Of a stretch of 64,000 nt of DNA, positions 36,900-50,896 are shown piece by piece; positions within the stretch are counted from its first letter, which is position 1, and the number at the start of each line of letters is the position of its first letter. This DNA is from Marchantia polymorpha subsp. ruderalis (lineage: Eukaryota; Streptophyta; Marchantiopsida; Marchantiales; Marchantiaceae): assembly GCA_037833965.1 (NCBI GenBank), contig AP031353.1:13208501-13272500 (forward strand). Reading direction: 5' to 3'. A model generated the notes under the pieces. The model saw only the letters and a list, made by a program, of their open reading frames with translations, was not told the origin of the DNA and did no database searches. A program made the position numbers and the translations under genes.

Positions 36900-38328
36900 A
36901 ATTCTTGTCGAGGCTCACCTAAAAATGTTTAAAATTAAACTTTTATGAAGGCTGAAAAATTGGTTGATGTACAATAAACACTAGCTGAAGTCCCATTTTT
37001 TCAAATGAAATTTCAGAGATCTATGTTCTAGAGGTTTATTATCTGCAGAAGTGAAACATGCTCAATTAGCGGCAGTTTTCAACCGGTTCTAGAGAAATAA
37101 GGAGAACATCTTAGCTTGTACATTTCAACCTGAAACTTGATAACACTTACAATTGTGTGATAAATCAAATCACCTGGACCCATATCAGTGTCAATGCATA
37201 CTCATTGGATTTTACAATTTACAGCATTTTTGATCGCATCAAACAAATTTTGGAAAAAAATGTTGGATTCCAAAAGAGCCCTTTTGGAATCTTAGTTGTC
37301 ATCATTCAAATATTTGTCACTTTGGCTCCTAACATTGGATTCACTGAGAAGGTTAAAGCTGCTTAACAATTGAACAATGTCAGATATATTGTCATTATCA
37401 ACGTTGTCAAATCCAGGAATAATATACTCTTTTCTTAAGTAGTTTGTTAGCCTACCCGTATAAGCCTCATTGGCAAAGTTTGCAATATCAAGCAAATATG
37501 GATTACATCAGTAAGTTTAAACGCGACATCCATAGTTATGTTCGGATGAAAACTCTATACACTTCGGAATTTTTGGAGATAGTTTGCATGGATGTTGAAC
37601 CTATTTGGCAGATATGTTTCAAGTGACAATTGATTCGTATCTTTCCTTTCTAAAAATCCACTTAGATGTCCAGAATTATGTATGATCGTTCCCTTGTTGC
37701 ATCATGCCGGATGAGTTAGGAACAAGGAAAAGGTATTGGAAAGTCACAGAAATATAGGAATTTCGAAATAATGTACGTTTTACGTATTTTTCTAACTAGA
37801 TATTCAGTGAACGAGATCATGCTCAACATATTTTCAAGTGAATTTGCCTCACAATCTGCTAAGTTCTTTCGTAGTACTGCACAAGTGTTATCCAGGATTT
37901 GCGATTTGCTTCATTCGCTTCGTTCTGCACCTGTTCGAACATCCCAGTCTGACTCACCCAGGTCTCATGTTAGATCCATTTACCCCATGGATTCAATGCA
38001 CAACTCGAGAGAGAACACATGAGAAGGTTTCTTACACTGAAGAAGAAGAAATGCTTCAGTCTCCTCTTTATTTCCTGTACTCTAAAGCTAACAATATTTC
38101 TGATGGAATGGACAGAAGAGAAAACTCTGAAATGTCCACCTAACGGACCTCGGACTAACCGAAGCACAGCGGGTGCGAGCCAATCAAGTGCCACGCCACT
38201 TGCACCTCGGCTGCGCTGCATGGATTTGCCATTCTACCTAGTGCTAGCATCTGTGAAGATAAAAAACCTGCTCGGAGGTTACTGTTTCTCTTGTGCGTCG
38301 GAGAATCACCAACAGCCGCTCTACTCGA
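36900..38328. other. Spacer, nothing recognised
   Basis: A perfect 11-bp hairpin with loop agcc lies at 37266-37291. Short open frames have no recognisable features. The 3' part presumably includes the 3' untranslated region of expansin 1. Confidence 0.45.
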
Positions 38329-39376
38329 TCAGTAGAAGTTGTAGGTGGCTGCAACCGTTTGGCCGAACTGCCAATTCGCAGGAGCGACGTTCCAAAAAGT
38401 GGTTGATTTTCCATTGCCCAGCGTGACGCGGAAGGTCAGACTCTGACCCGTCAGCTTCACGAAGGCTTGCCAATATTGTCCCCAGTTTCTGCTCATTGGG
38501 TAGAAATCAGTTCTGGATCCCTTGATTGCCATCCCGTAGACATTACCAGCACCTCCAACGTTGTAAACGAGGACGAGGTTGAAAAAAGGATTTCCAGTGA
38601 GAGTGAACTTGATGCCTCCTGGTTTGTAGCAGCGCACTCTGCACAAGAGCAATGAATGGCAACGTGAGCTTTCGAAAGAATGAATGCATTTGATTACTGG
38701 TTTTCAGCACAGAAACCCTTTTCAGTGAGAGTGATTGAGTACCTTCTGTATTGAATTGGAATGCGACCGCCGATTCTGTTTGCGATCTTCATGAACATTG
38801 GCTCGGTCAAGTCAAAATGATGCTCCCCATTGAGGCCTGGAGGGCTTTGATTGGTGGCAGTGACGATGATCGTGGGTGAGTTGGGGTAGCACCACTTCTT
38901 GGTGTATGCTGAAGCATCATATTTACACTTCACCTCGAAGCAGGCTCCACAGTTCATATTGTTGGCAAGTAGGCTGTTACTGAGAGCAGCAGTCTTTATA
39001 CCATAACCCAGAGCGAAAGGATTCTGGTAGCCGCATGACCCACCTGCCATTATGACATTGATGCCACCATGAAGATTAGACAATGACGATGAACAGGAGT
39101 GGTGCTATGGAAAACAATTGTAATTATAGGCTTACGAGTGCCACCTATCTCTTAATCAGTTTACAAGTGTATCTGGTAAGAAAGGATCATACCTTGTGTT
39201 CCAGAGGCATCACTGCCTCCATAAAACGTTGCAGTTGCATCTCCAAATGTTGTGCGGCTTACAACAGAAGACTCAGTTGACAAATAAGCTTCTGCATTGT
39301 GAAGTTGGAGGATGATACCAGTAACACAAACCACCAGCAGCTCCAAATTTCCTGATCTGAAGACTCTCCTCATCAT
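38329..39376 (-). CDS. Alpha-expansin 1
   Basis: A secreted cell-wall loosening protein of the expansin A type. Exons 39376-39193, 39043-38743 and 38638-38329 join to 264 residues, with GT-AG junctions in phases 1 and 2. A signal peptide is at about residues 1-30 (VVCVTGIILQLHNAEA). The GH45-like domain 1 shows TTFGDATATFYGG, CGACFEVKC and the HFD motif (GEHHFDLTEPMF). Domain 2, the carbohydrate-binding part, shows GGIKFTLTGNPFFNLVLVYN, RNWGQYWQAFVKL and NWQFGQT. The first intron, after GTQG, is absent from the other two expansins here. It is the least similar of the three. Confidence 0.93.
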
Positions 39377-42300
39377 ACCCTGGTCATAAGAAACCCGAAG
39401 CTGTTTAGATTCTAGACTGTGAATTGTACACTCTGCACATACTGGAGAACCCCGATTTCAAGCATAGACGATGATGCCGGAATTTCTGAGTTAGTTTAAG
39501 CAAATGCCTCCACCAGTTGAGTGTGAAGGCATACAACCTCAATTTTCAATTGGAGATGAGGCTCATCTGATTATGCAACGATGCCATGCGTCTACGTGCA
39601 TGAACATAATGAAACGACAAGCGGAATGAAGCTATCAGATGAAGGATATGCGCAAGAGTGTGGATTCTTCATTTAACTTGCATTCATGTGGTCACTGAGC
39701 GCTTTACTGCTACGTACTTACAGCAGGTCTTTCTTCGGTGATTCAAGACCTTCAGCCACCTGAATGTTCCGGAACTCCTCGTTGGTACTCTGTGTTAATC
39801 TGAAAAATCTGTCCGTTTCATCCGTACTTATAATGAGCAAGCAGTGAAATCAGCTTCTCAGGTCCAGCGAGAGACGTGGACAAACGTTACTGGAGAGCAC
39901 AATTATTCCTTCTTCTCCTGCTCTCAAGGCGCTCGCTCTTTTGATTTGGTTCCACCGACTTGCCCTTTCCACAACCCCAGCCTAATGTTACGCCGTCTTT
40001 CTTTTCATTCTGAACCCTTTGAACTAGATAATGGCCAGAAGATTTTGTCTTGCAGTTCACCAGTGAGCTCCAGTGGGAGCCAAATTTAAGCTTTTACGAT
40101 TCGCATGTTCGAACATTTGCCGCATTCTGTGATCAATAGAAATCAAAATGAAATTCGGAAATCCCTCGTTTACCATGCAACGAACATTGCGGAATTCGGC
40201 AAAGCATGACGAGGAGCTGATGGTATCGACCAGTACACCTCATGCTTTTGATTGACTGGGTGGCCCATATTGTTGGGATGGTGAAATGACATATACTGCT
40301 TGGTCTGTAGGACCAAGGCTGTATATGGACGTCTGCATGAAACAGTTACCAAGTACTTCAGAACCAGTGAGCTGATGACCTTGCTGCTTTGCTGCCATTA
40401 GCTAGCTGTTCCAGAGAGGTTCATGGTAGTTCTAATATGCAAAATAGTTGGAATTGTAATAATCATCTTAAAAATTCTCAACTGATCTTTAGAGGGAAGA
40501 CACATCTTCTACCATTCAGTATCAGTAGTATTGAAACAGGTTTTTGGCTTCTTTTTTTCAAAATTTACCAAGGTGAGCAGTCTTCATTTGCACGAGCTTG
40601 GATTCCATCAGAATGTTTGCATCTCTGTATCACTATTGATTCCTATAATGTTCACCTAAATTCGGCTGGTGTCATCCGATGACATTCGAGTGATCTCATT
40701 GGTACTAATGTACGTGGACCTGGGGCCTGGGCACATGCTTTTTCGCCTACATGCTTTTACCGAGACATATCTTCAACTGCTGGCAGCAATTGGGGATTAT
40801 GGTGAAAAGCGATGAACAAAGTCCTTGAGGGAAGGATCCAGTAGGGTTTTATCCCAACACGAACACCCCAAACTTTGCTAGGTTCCAGCTTCCAGTCCCG
40901 GACAGTGGCCTGTAAGGTCGCACGGTTGATATATTCCACTTGACATTCTCGCTGCAATGCGCATGACGTCATCATCGTGACAATCCTGTGACTCGTAATT
41001 GTATAGAATGTATCAAATGCTCACTTTGGAAATAGTCATTGATGGCTGCGAGTTGCGGTATTGATTGAAACTCGATATGGTACTTTTGACTTGAATATAG
41101 GCAGGAGCGAATATTATCCTTTAGTCCGGCAGTGCTTTGGGAATTGAACGTGGAGTTGGATTAGCTCTTCAGTACAAGGAGTACCGCAGTGTCCCAATGT
41201 CCCAATAGAATCTATAGAGAAACTTGCAGCATCCGTCCTCTCTTTCACTTTCTGAAGTCCATCTAGCATGTACTTGAGACACACCTTAAAACACGTGCAC
41301 GACTTGGAATAAGAGTTACTGTAACAGCACTTGTTGACTAAATGACAATTTTCTAAGAGGCCTGACTTAAATAAGTTCAAATCGCAACTTAGTCCATTTA
41401 AATTTGGTGCTCGAGATTTTTAACCAAGAATAATGAGAAATGATTCATTTTCGGAATTTAGACATCCGGCACAGCAACATATCAATGCAAGACTTGAAAT
41501 GGCTCCTTGCGGTGAACCTGGAGAGTCTTACTCCTTGATCCAAAGAACGTGTTCAAACCGCTGGCATGATCCATGCCGTGTTCTGATAGAATGTCTCTGT
41601 CAATAAGCCAATATGTGGGACTACCAACTCGTGACCACCAAAGTCTTCCGGAATGGACTGTTCGTGTAGCCTGCCAGAGCTCTATTCGGGTCGTCCGAGT
41701 TCAAACAGGAAAATCGTGTGGTCGACAGTGGACGTCAGACCTGGTAAACACTGGATAAGTCTCGGAAAACGGCAAAAGTACACTTCCAAAGGTAGTGAGC
41801 AACAACGACGGCGTAAAACAAGCGTCAAGTGGCAAGACGGGTCGTGATCCAAGACGTGTTTTGGTAAATACCAATTTATTTCTTAGGAACTCGTAAGATG
41901 TGAGTGTAGTTGTAATCGACCTGCGAGGTGTTGTTACGTGAACAACTGCCGGCTTAGATATCTAATGGGACGCGTTACTTTGCTTTACTCTGGATGGAGA
42001 CCATGTAGTGTGATACTTCGTCTGATTGTAGGCTTTTCTCTACTGGATCGTTCCTCCGACTATCTTCTTCAACCTCTTTCCACTTAGCAGTCAAATCGGT
42101 TGTCCTTGATTTCCGGCGATACAAATGGAAACTTGATGCTAAAGTACTGGACTATGGAGATGCAGATTCAGGTCTACGATCGTACAGAAGAGGATTTTTG
42201 CCTTCGTGGCGAGCTGATGCTAGTGATAGATCGATTGGATCGAACATCAACAGATCAATCGACGACAACGCAGAGTGGCTGCATAAGCAGTTGGTACAGC

Positions 42301-44492
42301 GTGGACACTATCAGGTCAAGTATCTTGTCCTCTGACATCTTAGACAAGGATCGAGGGCGAGGTGTGCATGGAAAACAGCGATGTGCCTGTAGAGATCGAA
42401 AAGATGGCAACAGGAGATAGCCTGTGAATTTTGAAAATCCAATGAAGGCAATCCCATCTCAACGCTGCACATTGTGCAGCTGTACCACCAATGCACAGAC
42501 CTCCAAATACTGATCGGAGTCGATTGTCATTACAACGATCATGATTCCCGACCGCTGTGCAGACATAACGGCAGAGAAAAGGCCTGATTTGCCACATCCG
42601 CCAGGAAATATGCATGCCTTCCGACCTCAAGCCAGCGGTTTTAGTCATGAATGGCAGCCTCGCAGCAAAATAGAAGTAGCCTGTCGAGCCTTTTGCTTTT
42701 CCTTGTCGATGGGTGTGAGATGTCATATGAGATCCGAGTTCTATTCTGGTCGTGAACCAGAACGCCAAGAAACACAGAAGAGTTATTGGAGAATAAGATC
42801 ATGCTAGCTTCCAAACCTGTCATTGTCCTCGATTATTTGAGCCTTCACACAACAACGGAACGTTTTGCCTGCCGAATCTGATCTACCTGTAACAGTGCTC
42901 TCAAATTCAGTTACTTAACAGCCAACTGTCACTAGCATGACAGGTTGACCTCGCTGGCGTCATGACAGGTACTTAGTCGACCTGCAACTGCAACATTGGG
43001 GACAACGAGGTGATGGATGAAATTTGGTGAACTAGATCTTCGTCTGCTCGTGGACGAAGGGGAAATTATTCTCAGAATGTTCATGCAGCTAATTGTGGGC
43101 TCTGACTTGTGGTGCTGAAGTTCTTGAGGAATACAAGGCTTCACATTATGCGTTACAGCAACGCAAATGAAATGTCTCGCACATGTATATTGAGTACATG
43201 CGTTCATACACAATCTACTTTGCTAATAGTAGAGCTTGAACAGATGAGATATTTCAGGGTCAGATGTACGATTATCCTCAGGTGTCTAGCTTTGGAAAAA
43301 TGTTCCACAATCGGCGTTAACATCAGAATATGGCTCCTTGTCAAAATTCAGAACTAAATGAACTGTACTCTGTAAAATTAATTTAGTTTCGAGTATTGAT
43401 AAGCAAACGTTCCTCGTTCCCGTAGGCTGCTGAAAAAAGCTTTTCGCAGGAACTGTAGTATCTGTGTCACACCTGTGACTAGCTCGATTTTGGGAATAGG
43501 AAAAGTTGGTTGCATGGTAGAATATATCTAATCGAGTTGTTACAGATTAAAGAAATGCCACTAGCGTGCTTAATATATTCTTAGGTCTTGTATTACTCTT
43601 CGTTGATCTTTTTCGATCAGAGCACGTGTGCTTCTCATCATTCAAGATGTTTGTAATGTACTGCATATTACGACAAGAAATTCATGGGAATTTGATCGAT
43701 TACAAAACTCACTGAGAACGTCAAAGATTTCGTACTAAACTTGGCTATGGTGCAGATTTCTTTAATGGATTTGAGGAGTTTAGTAACATAAACTTCAGAA
43801 GATATTTCGGCCAACAAACTGAAAACTGTTTATTAGCATCAGGTGCCTACAAGAAACGAACTCCCATGCTCTGATGTTATCAGGTAGATATACCACAATC
43901 TTATCACGTACTCTGAAGGCAAGCTTCTCATTCTGTCCTCCGAAACCGAGGTTCCGTGGTGGAAATGAAACAGGAAGCCTATCTACTCCAAGTGAGCTCA
44001 CATGTGAATCACAAGATTTTAGGTTGCGGAAGAAATGCTCTGGCAGGCCTGCTAGAGCTAGCCAACCTTCCGAACCGATGCTAACAAACATTTGGTGTAG
44101 GTCTATTTGGACCAATGCCAAACCTCCAGGCAATGGGAGAAAGCTCGCTCAGATGACTCTGAGCTCTGTACAGCAAGTACAAGCAGGTACAGTTACTAGT
44201 GTACACGTTCAACTGTTCTTGTAGTCTCGAGTAAAGAAAATCTCATCGCATTTACCTTTCCCATGCGGATGAAAAGTGTTTAGCCTCTCGACAGCGGGCT
44301 CATATATATTTTCACGCCTCCTCTGTCTCGAAACGTGGTCAATGTACAAAGCAGTGGGTGCACCTTGGCACGGTTAATGTACACACCGCAACTGCCCCTG
44401 AATATCTGCAGACAATGATCTCAAGCCCGTCGAGCGTTTGGCCTGTGCAGTGCTCGAGGTTGATCTGTCCGTTGTAGACAAAGAAAAGTCGA
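39377..44492. other. Long spacer between expansins 1 and 2
   Basis: No gene was recognised. Open frames at 41114-41380 (minus, Cys-rich), 42340-42768 (minus) and 43795-44133 (minus) have no family I can name. The promoter of expansin 1 lies in the first part; a weak tataag on the minus strand near 39826 is the only TATA-like string seen. Confidence 0.45.
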
Positions 44493-45480
44493 TCAGAAGT
44501 TACTGCTCGCCTGGTACGTCTGACCGAACTGCCACGACGATGGAGCTACGTTGTTGAACACTAGCATCTTGCCACTGCCCAACGTGACACGGAAAGACAG
44601 TCCCTGCCCAGTAAGCTTCACGGAGGATTGCCAATTTTGTCCCCAGTTTCGTCCCATTGTACACCAGGCACTGTTGCCACCTTTCATCGCCATGGCATAA
44701 ACGTTTCCACCACCAGCTACGTTATACACGAGCACGAGATTGAAGTAAGGATTGCCATTGATATTGAATTTAATCCCTCCCTGCTTTTTACATGGCACTC
44801 TGCATGGAACATTGTCAGGAGAATGTTAGTTGCTGATCATGCACGTGTAGCATGGCATGATTCAATCCATCCTCGCTGTCAGTATACACCTCACATCCAA
44901 ATCATGTCAACTTCTTCTGCATGTACTCTGCGAGGTGCGCATTAGTTTCGTTTAACTCTAATGGACATTCCTGAGCTCTGTGTGCATTCATTCACCTGCG
45001 GTATTGAACCGGGATGCGTCCAGCGATCATATTCGAAATCTGAGTGAACATTGGGTAGGTCAGGTCGAAGTGGTGTTCTCCATGGAGACCAGGAGGGCTG
45101 AGGTTTGTCGACGTGATAACGACTGATTTGCCGTTATAGCAGTATTTTCTCGTATAGTCTGATGCACCGAAATTGCACTTGACTTCAAAGCAGGCTCCGC
45201 AATTCAGACCGTCACTGAGTAAGCTGTTGCTCAGCGCAGCTGTGGTCACACCGTAACCTCTCGTGAACGGATTTTCATAACCACATGAACCTCCCGCTGT
45301 ACCAGCAGCATCAGTGCCTCCGTAAAACGTTGCTGTAGCATCTCCGAAAGTTGTGCGGCTGACAGCTCCTGATTCTCCAGCTTCTGACAGGCCGTCAAGC
45401 GAGAGAATGAGGAACAAAGTGGATAAAATGAGGTTCATAAGGCTAGCTCTTCTCGAGATCAAAATATGCTGAATTTCCAT
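44493..45480 (-). CDS. Alpha-expansin 2
   Basis: Exons 45480-44996 and 44799-44493 join to 263 residues, GT-AG, phase 2. The ATG at 45480 is the first in frame and gives a signal peptide (LILSTLFLILSLDGLSEA). Domain 1 has TTFGDATATFYGG, CGACFEVKC and GEHHFDLTYPMF. Domain 2 has CKKQGGIKFNINGNPYFN, RNWGQNWQSSVKL and SWQFGQT. A TATA box (TATAAAA, minus strand) lies about 110 bp upstream. It has one intron where expansin 1 has two. Expected role is wall loosening in growth; expression pattern not inferable. Confidence 0.93.
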
Positions 45481-45589
45481 GGATGACACAGGTGAAACTC
45501 TGTCTACTCCGCAAGCTTTTCGAAATATCTCAGAAGAGCAGATGAATACCAGCTGTGGCTGTTATGGGATTGCATCTTTACAAGGTGCG

Positions 45590-45596
45590 TTTTATA
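45590..45596 (-). promoter_or_regulatory. TATA box of expansin 2
   Basis: TATAAAA on the minus strand, about 110 bp upstream of the ATG at 45480, a usual distance for a short 5' leader. Confidence 0.5.
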
Positions 45597-48500
45597 GGTT
45601 AAGATGGAGAATAATCTAGACTACTGCAAGTGCTCTCACGCCTTCAAGTCTCCAAATATTCAGTAAGATGCAGGAACTGTTGCGATGGTCTCTAAGGTGC
45701 GCACAAGAAGAATCGCATCACGTGGGCGAGCAAACGCGCCATCCGAGACTTTAGCTTGCATAGCCAGTATGATTCTGTGGCGTAAATCGTATTCGATATG
45801 TGCTCGGCGCAGCTGATTTAGCTCTTTTGGGAGTGATCAATCCTTTCTCGTTCTCAACAAGACTGTGTTCCCGAGATTTGGGAAAGAATTGTCGATGACC
45901 TCAGCAACCGACCAAATAGTTTGCAGATGGCATTCCATGAGAGATAAAGAATTGGATCAAGAATCGATGGCCTCGCCTGAAGGAGAGCTCTGTCTAGCAC
46001 GTCTCGTGATGTGTCAATCATGCAGATCGAGTCTCTTCGTTAGTTGCACAGTGAAGACGACGGTAGCCAGTGAGCTCAGATCTCATGCAAGCAGCGAATG
46101 CGTGTTCCGCATAAGTACGTGCACTGTGAAAGAAATCAGTGCAAAGGCTTCAAATTTCGCATCATTTTGGTCCAACGAAAAAGGCTCCATGGTATCCAAG
46201 AGTTGTATCGTAGGTGAGCTCTGTAACTTGTCGTTGGTGACCTGACTAACAGACCGCGAATACTGGAACCTGTTTTCGACATCGTTTTGGGTTGTTATCT
46301 GCCATTAACTGTGAAGCTGGTTTTCAGCCGGCTTCATTCATTGATTCTGAAATGTGCCCACAATGGACACGATGTCCATCCATGAATGGCACAACGTGAA
46401 ACATTCCGCGAACGGGTTGAACTCGAACTTTGCACACATGCTTGTTATTGGCCATCGTTATTTAATTCCATAATCCCGCCTCACTAGATTCCTTTTCAGT
46501 AGCAGTTTCCATCACTCCCTTCTCCCAAAATTCCCCGGGCACGCAAATTGCCCAAAAGAAGTTCAAATGTCGTCGGTTTTAGGTCCTACAGTAAGTAGCT
46601 CAATCCTATTTGTCTAGCGTTCGAATCATGTCGCGGAAAGGAAGGCGTGACTTGCGCTTGGATAGACCAAGTGTGGATCTCATGAATGGTCCGCCATATT
46701 TGATCCTGAAAATGGTCTTCCCACGTAAAAGTACATCATGGCATGCCTTGGGGTCACACACAAATATAATTAGCTTGCACGTGCCCACATATGCAACCCT
46801 GGCCTTTCAGAGCCAACCATGTAACTCGACATTTGACACGGTTGTTGCATTTCGGTGTGTTACACGCGGTTGGAAACAGAGAATGGAAAGCTTGAGCATC
46901 TCGGAAAAATTACGACGTTGCCCATATATGCATGAAAGAAGGAAATACGTAGAGTCTGGGAGTAGCCATCGGCAGAAAATTGGATCCACACTGATTTCAG
47001 TTGCGGATGATCTCAGAGATGGAAGCTATTTGCGCAGCACAGAATATTCATCGAGAGATCAGGAACAAAATTCGACGATCAGAAGTCTGTAGGCAATCTC
47101 GGCGTTTGCTCCAATACCGCCGATGAAAACCCGAACCTAACTAATATAACGACTGTACTTTTCAGAAACTGAAAACAATGTGCCGAGATTCTCATGCGCT
47201 ACAAATTCCCTGGAGGAATAGCCGAGCGCGCGGGCTATTTAGCTTCTACGCAACGCTGTCCTGCTTAAGCTCTTCCCCATATAGATCTCCTCTGACACAC
47301 GCGATCACGATCCGGGGGAAGATACAACATTCAAATCTCTTGCTCTGTGCACAACCGCTCGTTCAGAACCACGAGCCCGGACAGGTTTAGGTTTGATCAA
47401 CCGCCTTGCAGCAGGGGGCACCTCGGGGACATCAAGATCGAGATCGAGATGTCCCACGAGAAGCGGATCGGTCCCACTGCGATGAAATTAGAAGAATTTG
47501 CGAAGACAGAGCAACTGCGAGGGTCCGTTCTGGGTGTATCAGTACATCGAGGTCACGGCCTATAGCAGGTCATAATTTTCCACTGGTGGCTTTGAACAGC
47601 GAATCGTGTCCCACAGGTCCAAGCGCTTTGAGAATTTCTGACCGGCTACCGGAAGACGACCGTCTTCCGGGGGCGGTGGAATGGAGCCCCCCATGTTTTG
47701 TCTATTTTGCACTTTCTGCCCGGATTTGATCACTTCCTCGCACCTCGTGACTGACAGAGATGGGCTCCCACCATGTCCCACACGTTGTTCTTCATAATAG
47801 TTGACAGGAACGGGTCCGTGTCTTCGATTTCCGCATGAGGCCTATCTAGCGTACACACAGTTCCACATAAACCTGAACCTGTAGCGGCCTCAATGCTTTA
47901 CGGTGGAGTTCAATCTTTGGCTGCAGGGAGTTTGGCTCGTGGTCGGATCCCTTTTTGCTTTAATAACGTCGGCTTTTACATGGTCGGTTTTCCAGGGACA
48001 AGGTTAGTTTGGAATTTTAATAAGGTTTCATGCTTTTCGCTTGTATGGAATGTGACGTACGTATTCATGTGCGACAGTGGTATTGAGAAGTACTTCTCTT
48101 TTCTTCAAAAAGAGAAGAATGTGATTTATGTTCTTCGCGGCTGATGTCAAGAGATATAAATTGTTCATGTCACATATGTCTGTTTCAGCGTACGTGAAAA
48201 TTTTAATCCACTTTCATACATTTTCATGCAGTAGAATTCAACCCTTGAATGCGATATATTTCACCATTTTGTCAAGAGTGCTGTGGATTTTAGAGGCGGA
48301 AGATTAATAGCCAGCGCTTCTCGATTCGGTCGTGAAATACGTCTACATTCATCCGAGCACGATTTGAAGTCACACGACGTTCAGCTCGTCCGGTCGCGTT
48401 ACGTGAGTTACCGAGGGTCTCATGCAGTATATCACTGAATGTCATGGTAAGCGGTCTCCGAAGTACAGAGTTGATTGAGCTCAGTTCGTCAGTCTCGGAG

Positions 48501-49091
48501 GCACGGGAATGAAAATGTACTCGCACGTTTGGCAACATAATCAACAAGATTCCAACAACGTCGGTCAAGATTTGACTCTTTATTAAAATATGATTTAAAA
48601 GCCAATCGGCAGCTGTTCCGCAGCGGGAGACCTCTATGGACCATGTCCACGTCCGCGAAGTTCCTCAGTCGGCCGAGTACAGAGAACAGTATAGTACAAT
48701 CAATGCATCCATCTCGCAGAATCCTGCAGCTGATGTTATGCAGTGCGAACCCTACGAGATCGTCAGACACGTACAGCAGCATCGGGACCCAAGTTCACAT
48801 TGACAAGGAAAAATTCACTCTGTCAGTCACCGAGTGTGAAGGCGCTGTCTGGAACTCTTTCCACTCGACGCCATCTCGTCTTCCTGGCAGAGGGCGCAGT
48901 TGTCCATGGTTGTTTACACACCACATCTGTCACGGAAGCAGAAGCTACGAGTACGAACCAGCGATTCAGTGGGCGCAACCATACGGTGATATTAACACGC
49001 CACCTCTGCTTCGCTGCAACTGAACTTATTTCAAAACGCTCCGTTCCATTGATCGGCGGATTCTTCATACAGACATCCCCCACGACCCACT
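45597..49091. other. Spacer between expansins 2 and 3
   Basis: No gene was recognised. Open frames at 45865-46245, 46610-47092 (plus) and 48643-49023 (plus) are of ordinary size for chance and lack motifs. Small inverted repeats occur at 47651-47672 (9-bp arms) and 48093-48117 (10-bp perfect arms). Confidence 0.45.
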
Positions 49092-50161
49092 TCACCAGAA
49101 ATTGCTGCTCGCCTCGTAGGTCTGGCCGTGCTTCCAATTCGAGTCAGCTACGTTGTTGAACACACTCGTTTGCCCATTCCCAAGAACTACACGGAACGAC
49201 AACTTCTGGCCCGTCAAGTTGACAGAACACTGCCAATTTTGACCCCAGTTTCTGTTCATGTAATACCAATCGGTTCGAGAGCCTCTGACGTACAGAGAGT
49301 GGACGTTCCCCCAGCCGCCCACATTGTAGACGAGGACCAGATTCCAGAAGGGATTTCCCACCATGGAGAACCTTATTCCTCCTTGCTTCTGACAGGGCAC
49401 CCTGACAACATCACAAGCGAGTCCATAGAATATAAGCACAGCTCCTTCCCGGCCATGGCATCGCGAATGCTCACCAGCCCACACCGTAATGCAACCGAAG
49501 TCACGATCGAAGACAGCATGCACTGAATCAACGACCTTCGTAAGACCTAAAACCTCGTGACGAAATGCTCACAAATGTGCTACAAGACGAGATGTTATAT
49601 CGACAGCTGAGCTGAGGTCTGACGGGAGACTGCATGGGCAGGCAGTGGGGCACGGTCTTACCTTCGGTACTGGATGGGGATGCGGCCAGATTCCGGGTTG
49701 GAAATCTTGACGAACATGGGGTACGTCAAGTCGAAATGGTGCTCGCCATTGAGCCCGGGGGGGCTGAGGTTGGTGGCGGAGACAATCGTGGTCATGCCCT
49801 GGTAGCAGTACTTCTTGGTGTAGTCCGAGGCCTCCCACTTGCACTTGACCTCATAACAAGCGCCACAATTGAGCCCATTGCTGAGCAGGCTGTCACTGAG
49901 CGCCACCGTTGTGACTCCATACCCTCGAGTGAAGGGGTTCTCGTACCCACAGAACCCCCCAGCCGTTCCTGCAGCGTCGCTTCCGCCATAAAACGTCGCA
50001 GTGGCGTCTCCGAATGATGTGCGGCCCACGGCGAATGATTCGTTCGCCTCCGCCACATCTGCCGCCAGAAGCACGAGCAATGCCGTGGCTGCCACTGCCA
50101 AGCTGCAGCTCCATGCCAGTCTACTGATCCTCCTCATTTCAGTCATCTTCCTGCAGAACAT
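49092..50161 (-). CDS. Alpha-expansin 3
   Basis: Exons 50161-49662 and 49401-49092 join to 269 residues from the first ATG. The later ATGs at 50146 and 50137 would also keep the signal peptide (LAVAATALLVLLAADVAEA), so the start is open. The junction is GT-AG, phase 2, at the same site (QYRR|VPC) as in expansin 2. Domain 1 has TSFGDATATFYGG, CGACYEVKC and GEHHFDLTYPMF. Domain 2 has CQKQGGIRFSMVGNPFWN, RNWGQNWQCSVNL and NWKHGQT. GC content and GC3 are visibly higher than in expansins 1 and 2, as in the neighbouring 50-53 kb region. Confidence 0.93.
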
Positions 50162-50530
50162 TGGAGCGAGCTCAACGCGTTAGAACCAGCTCCACTCGAC
50201 TGGAGGAACGAGGTGCGAGGGAACGAACAGAGTCAGTCATGAGAGCTTGCCTCTGGCCTCCTTTGTGAGCTCCCAGAGAGAGATTCGATACGAGTTCGAA
50301 AACAATGTTCGCTTCTATTAAGCACGACGATAAACATGCGAGTCTTGAAGCTTGGGGTCGATGTCGATTATCAAGGCGAGGAGGGGGGGTACGGTTATGA
50401 GTCGAGAGGAGTACCTGAGAGGCAGGAGCAGCTGCGACTCGTCGCCCAGCGCACAATGTGGGTGTCCAGGGGGAGGGAGGGCCTCCTGCAAAATCACTGG
50501 CTCTGATGAGAAGCGCTAAGCTGCTCGAGC

Positions 50531-50536
50531 TTTATA
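50531..50536 (-). promoter_or_regulatory. Possible TATA box for expansin 3
   Basis: TATAAA on the minus strand (catataaagctc), about 370 bp before the ATG at 50161. It would imply a long 5' leader. Confidence 0.35.
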
Positions 50537-50888
50537 TGAAGAGTTTATGTCCGGTAACTATGACACAGATTGACATCAATCCCCGTATCTTAGGACATCC
50601 GAAAGCAGAAGCGCTCGGGGACGCGAGCCGAGCCGAGCCCAGCAGCCAAGGGCAGGCAAGAGCAGAGCAGGGCAGGGCGGAGCAGAGCAGGCAGAGTGGA
50701 CCCGGTTAAATTGGCCGGCGTCGTCGTCGTCGTCGCTGCAGCTGCAGCTGCGGCTGGGTAACTGAGAGCTGAGAGCACCGTGGAGCTGCTCCTGCCTTCG
50801 CCTCGAGTCCCCGGGGAACACGTCGACCGCCGAAGCGGGGGTGAGAATTTTTTCACGAGCCTCGCACGCGACGAAGAATAGGGCTTGA

Positions 50889-50896
50889 TATAAAAG
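50889..50896 (+). promoter_or_regulatory. Possible plus-strand TATA box
   Basis: TATAAAAG in gatataaaaggtgggg. It faces away from expansin 3 and toward the GC-rich region, so it could serve a plus-strand transcript with a long leader. Confidence 0.35.

Noticed and set aside
43795..44133. Minus-strand 112-codon frame
   Set aside because: Ordinary-looking sequence but no domain, no exon partner, and an equally long frame on the other strand.
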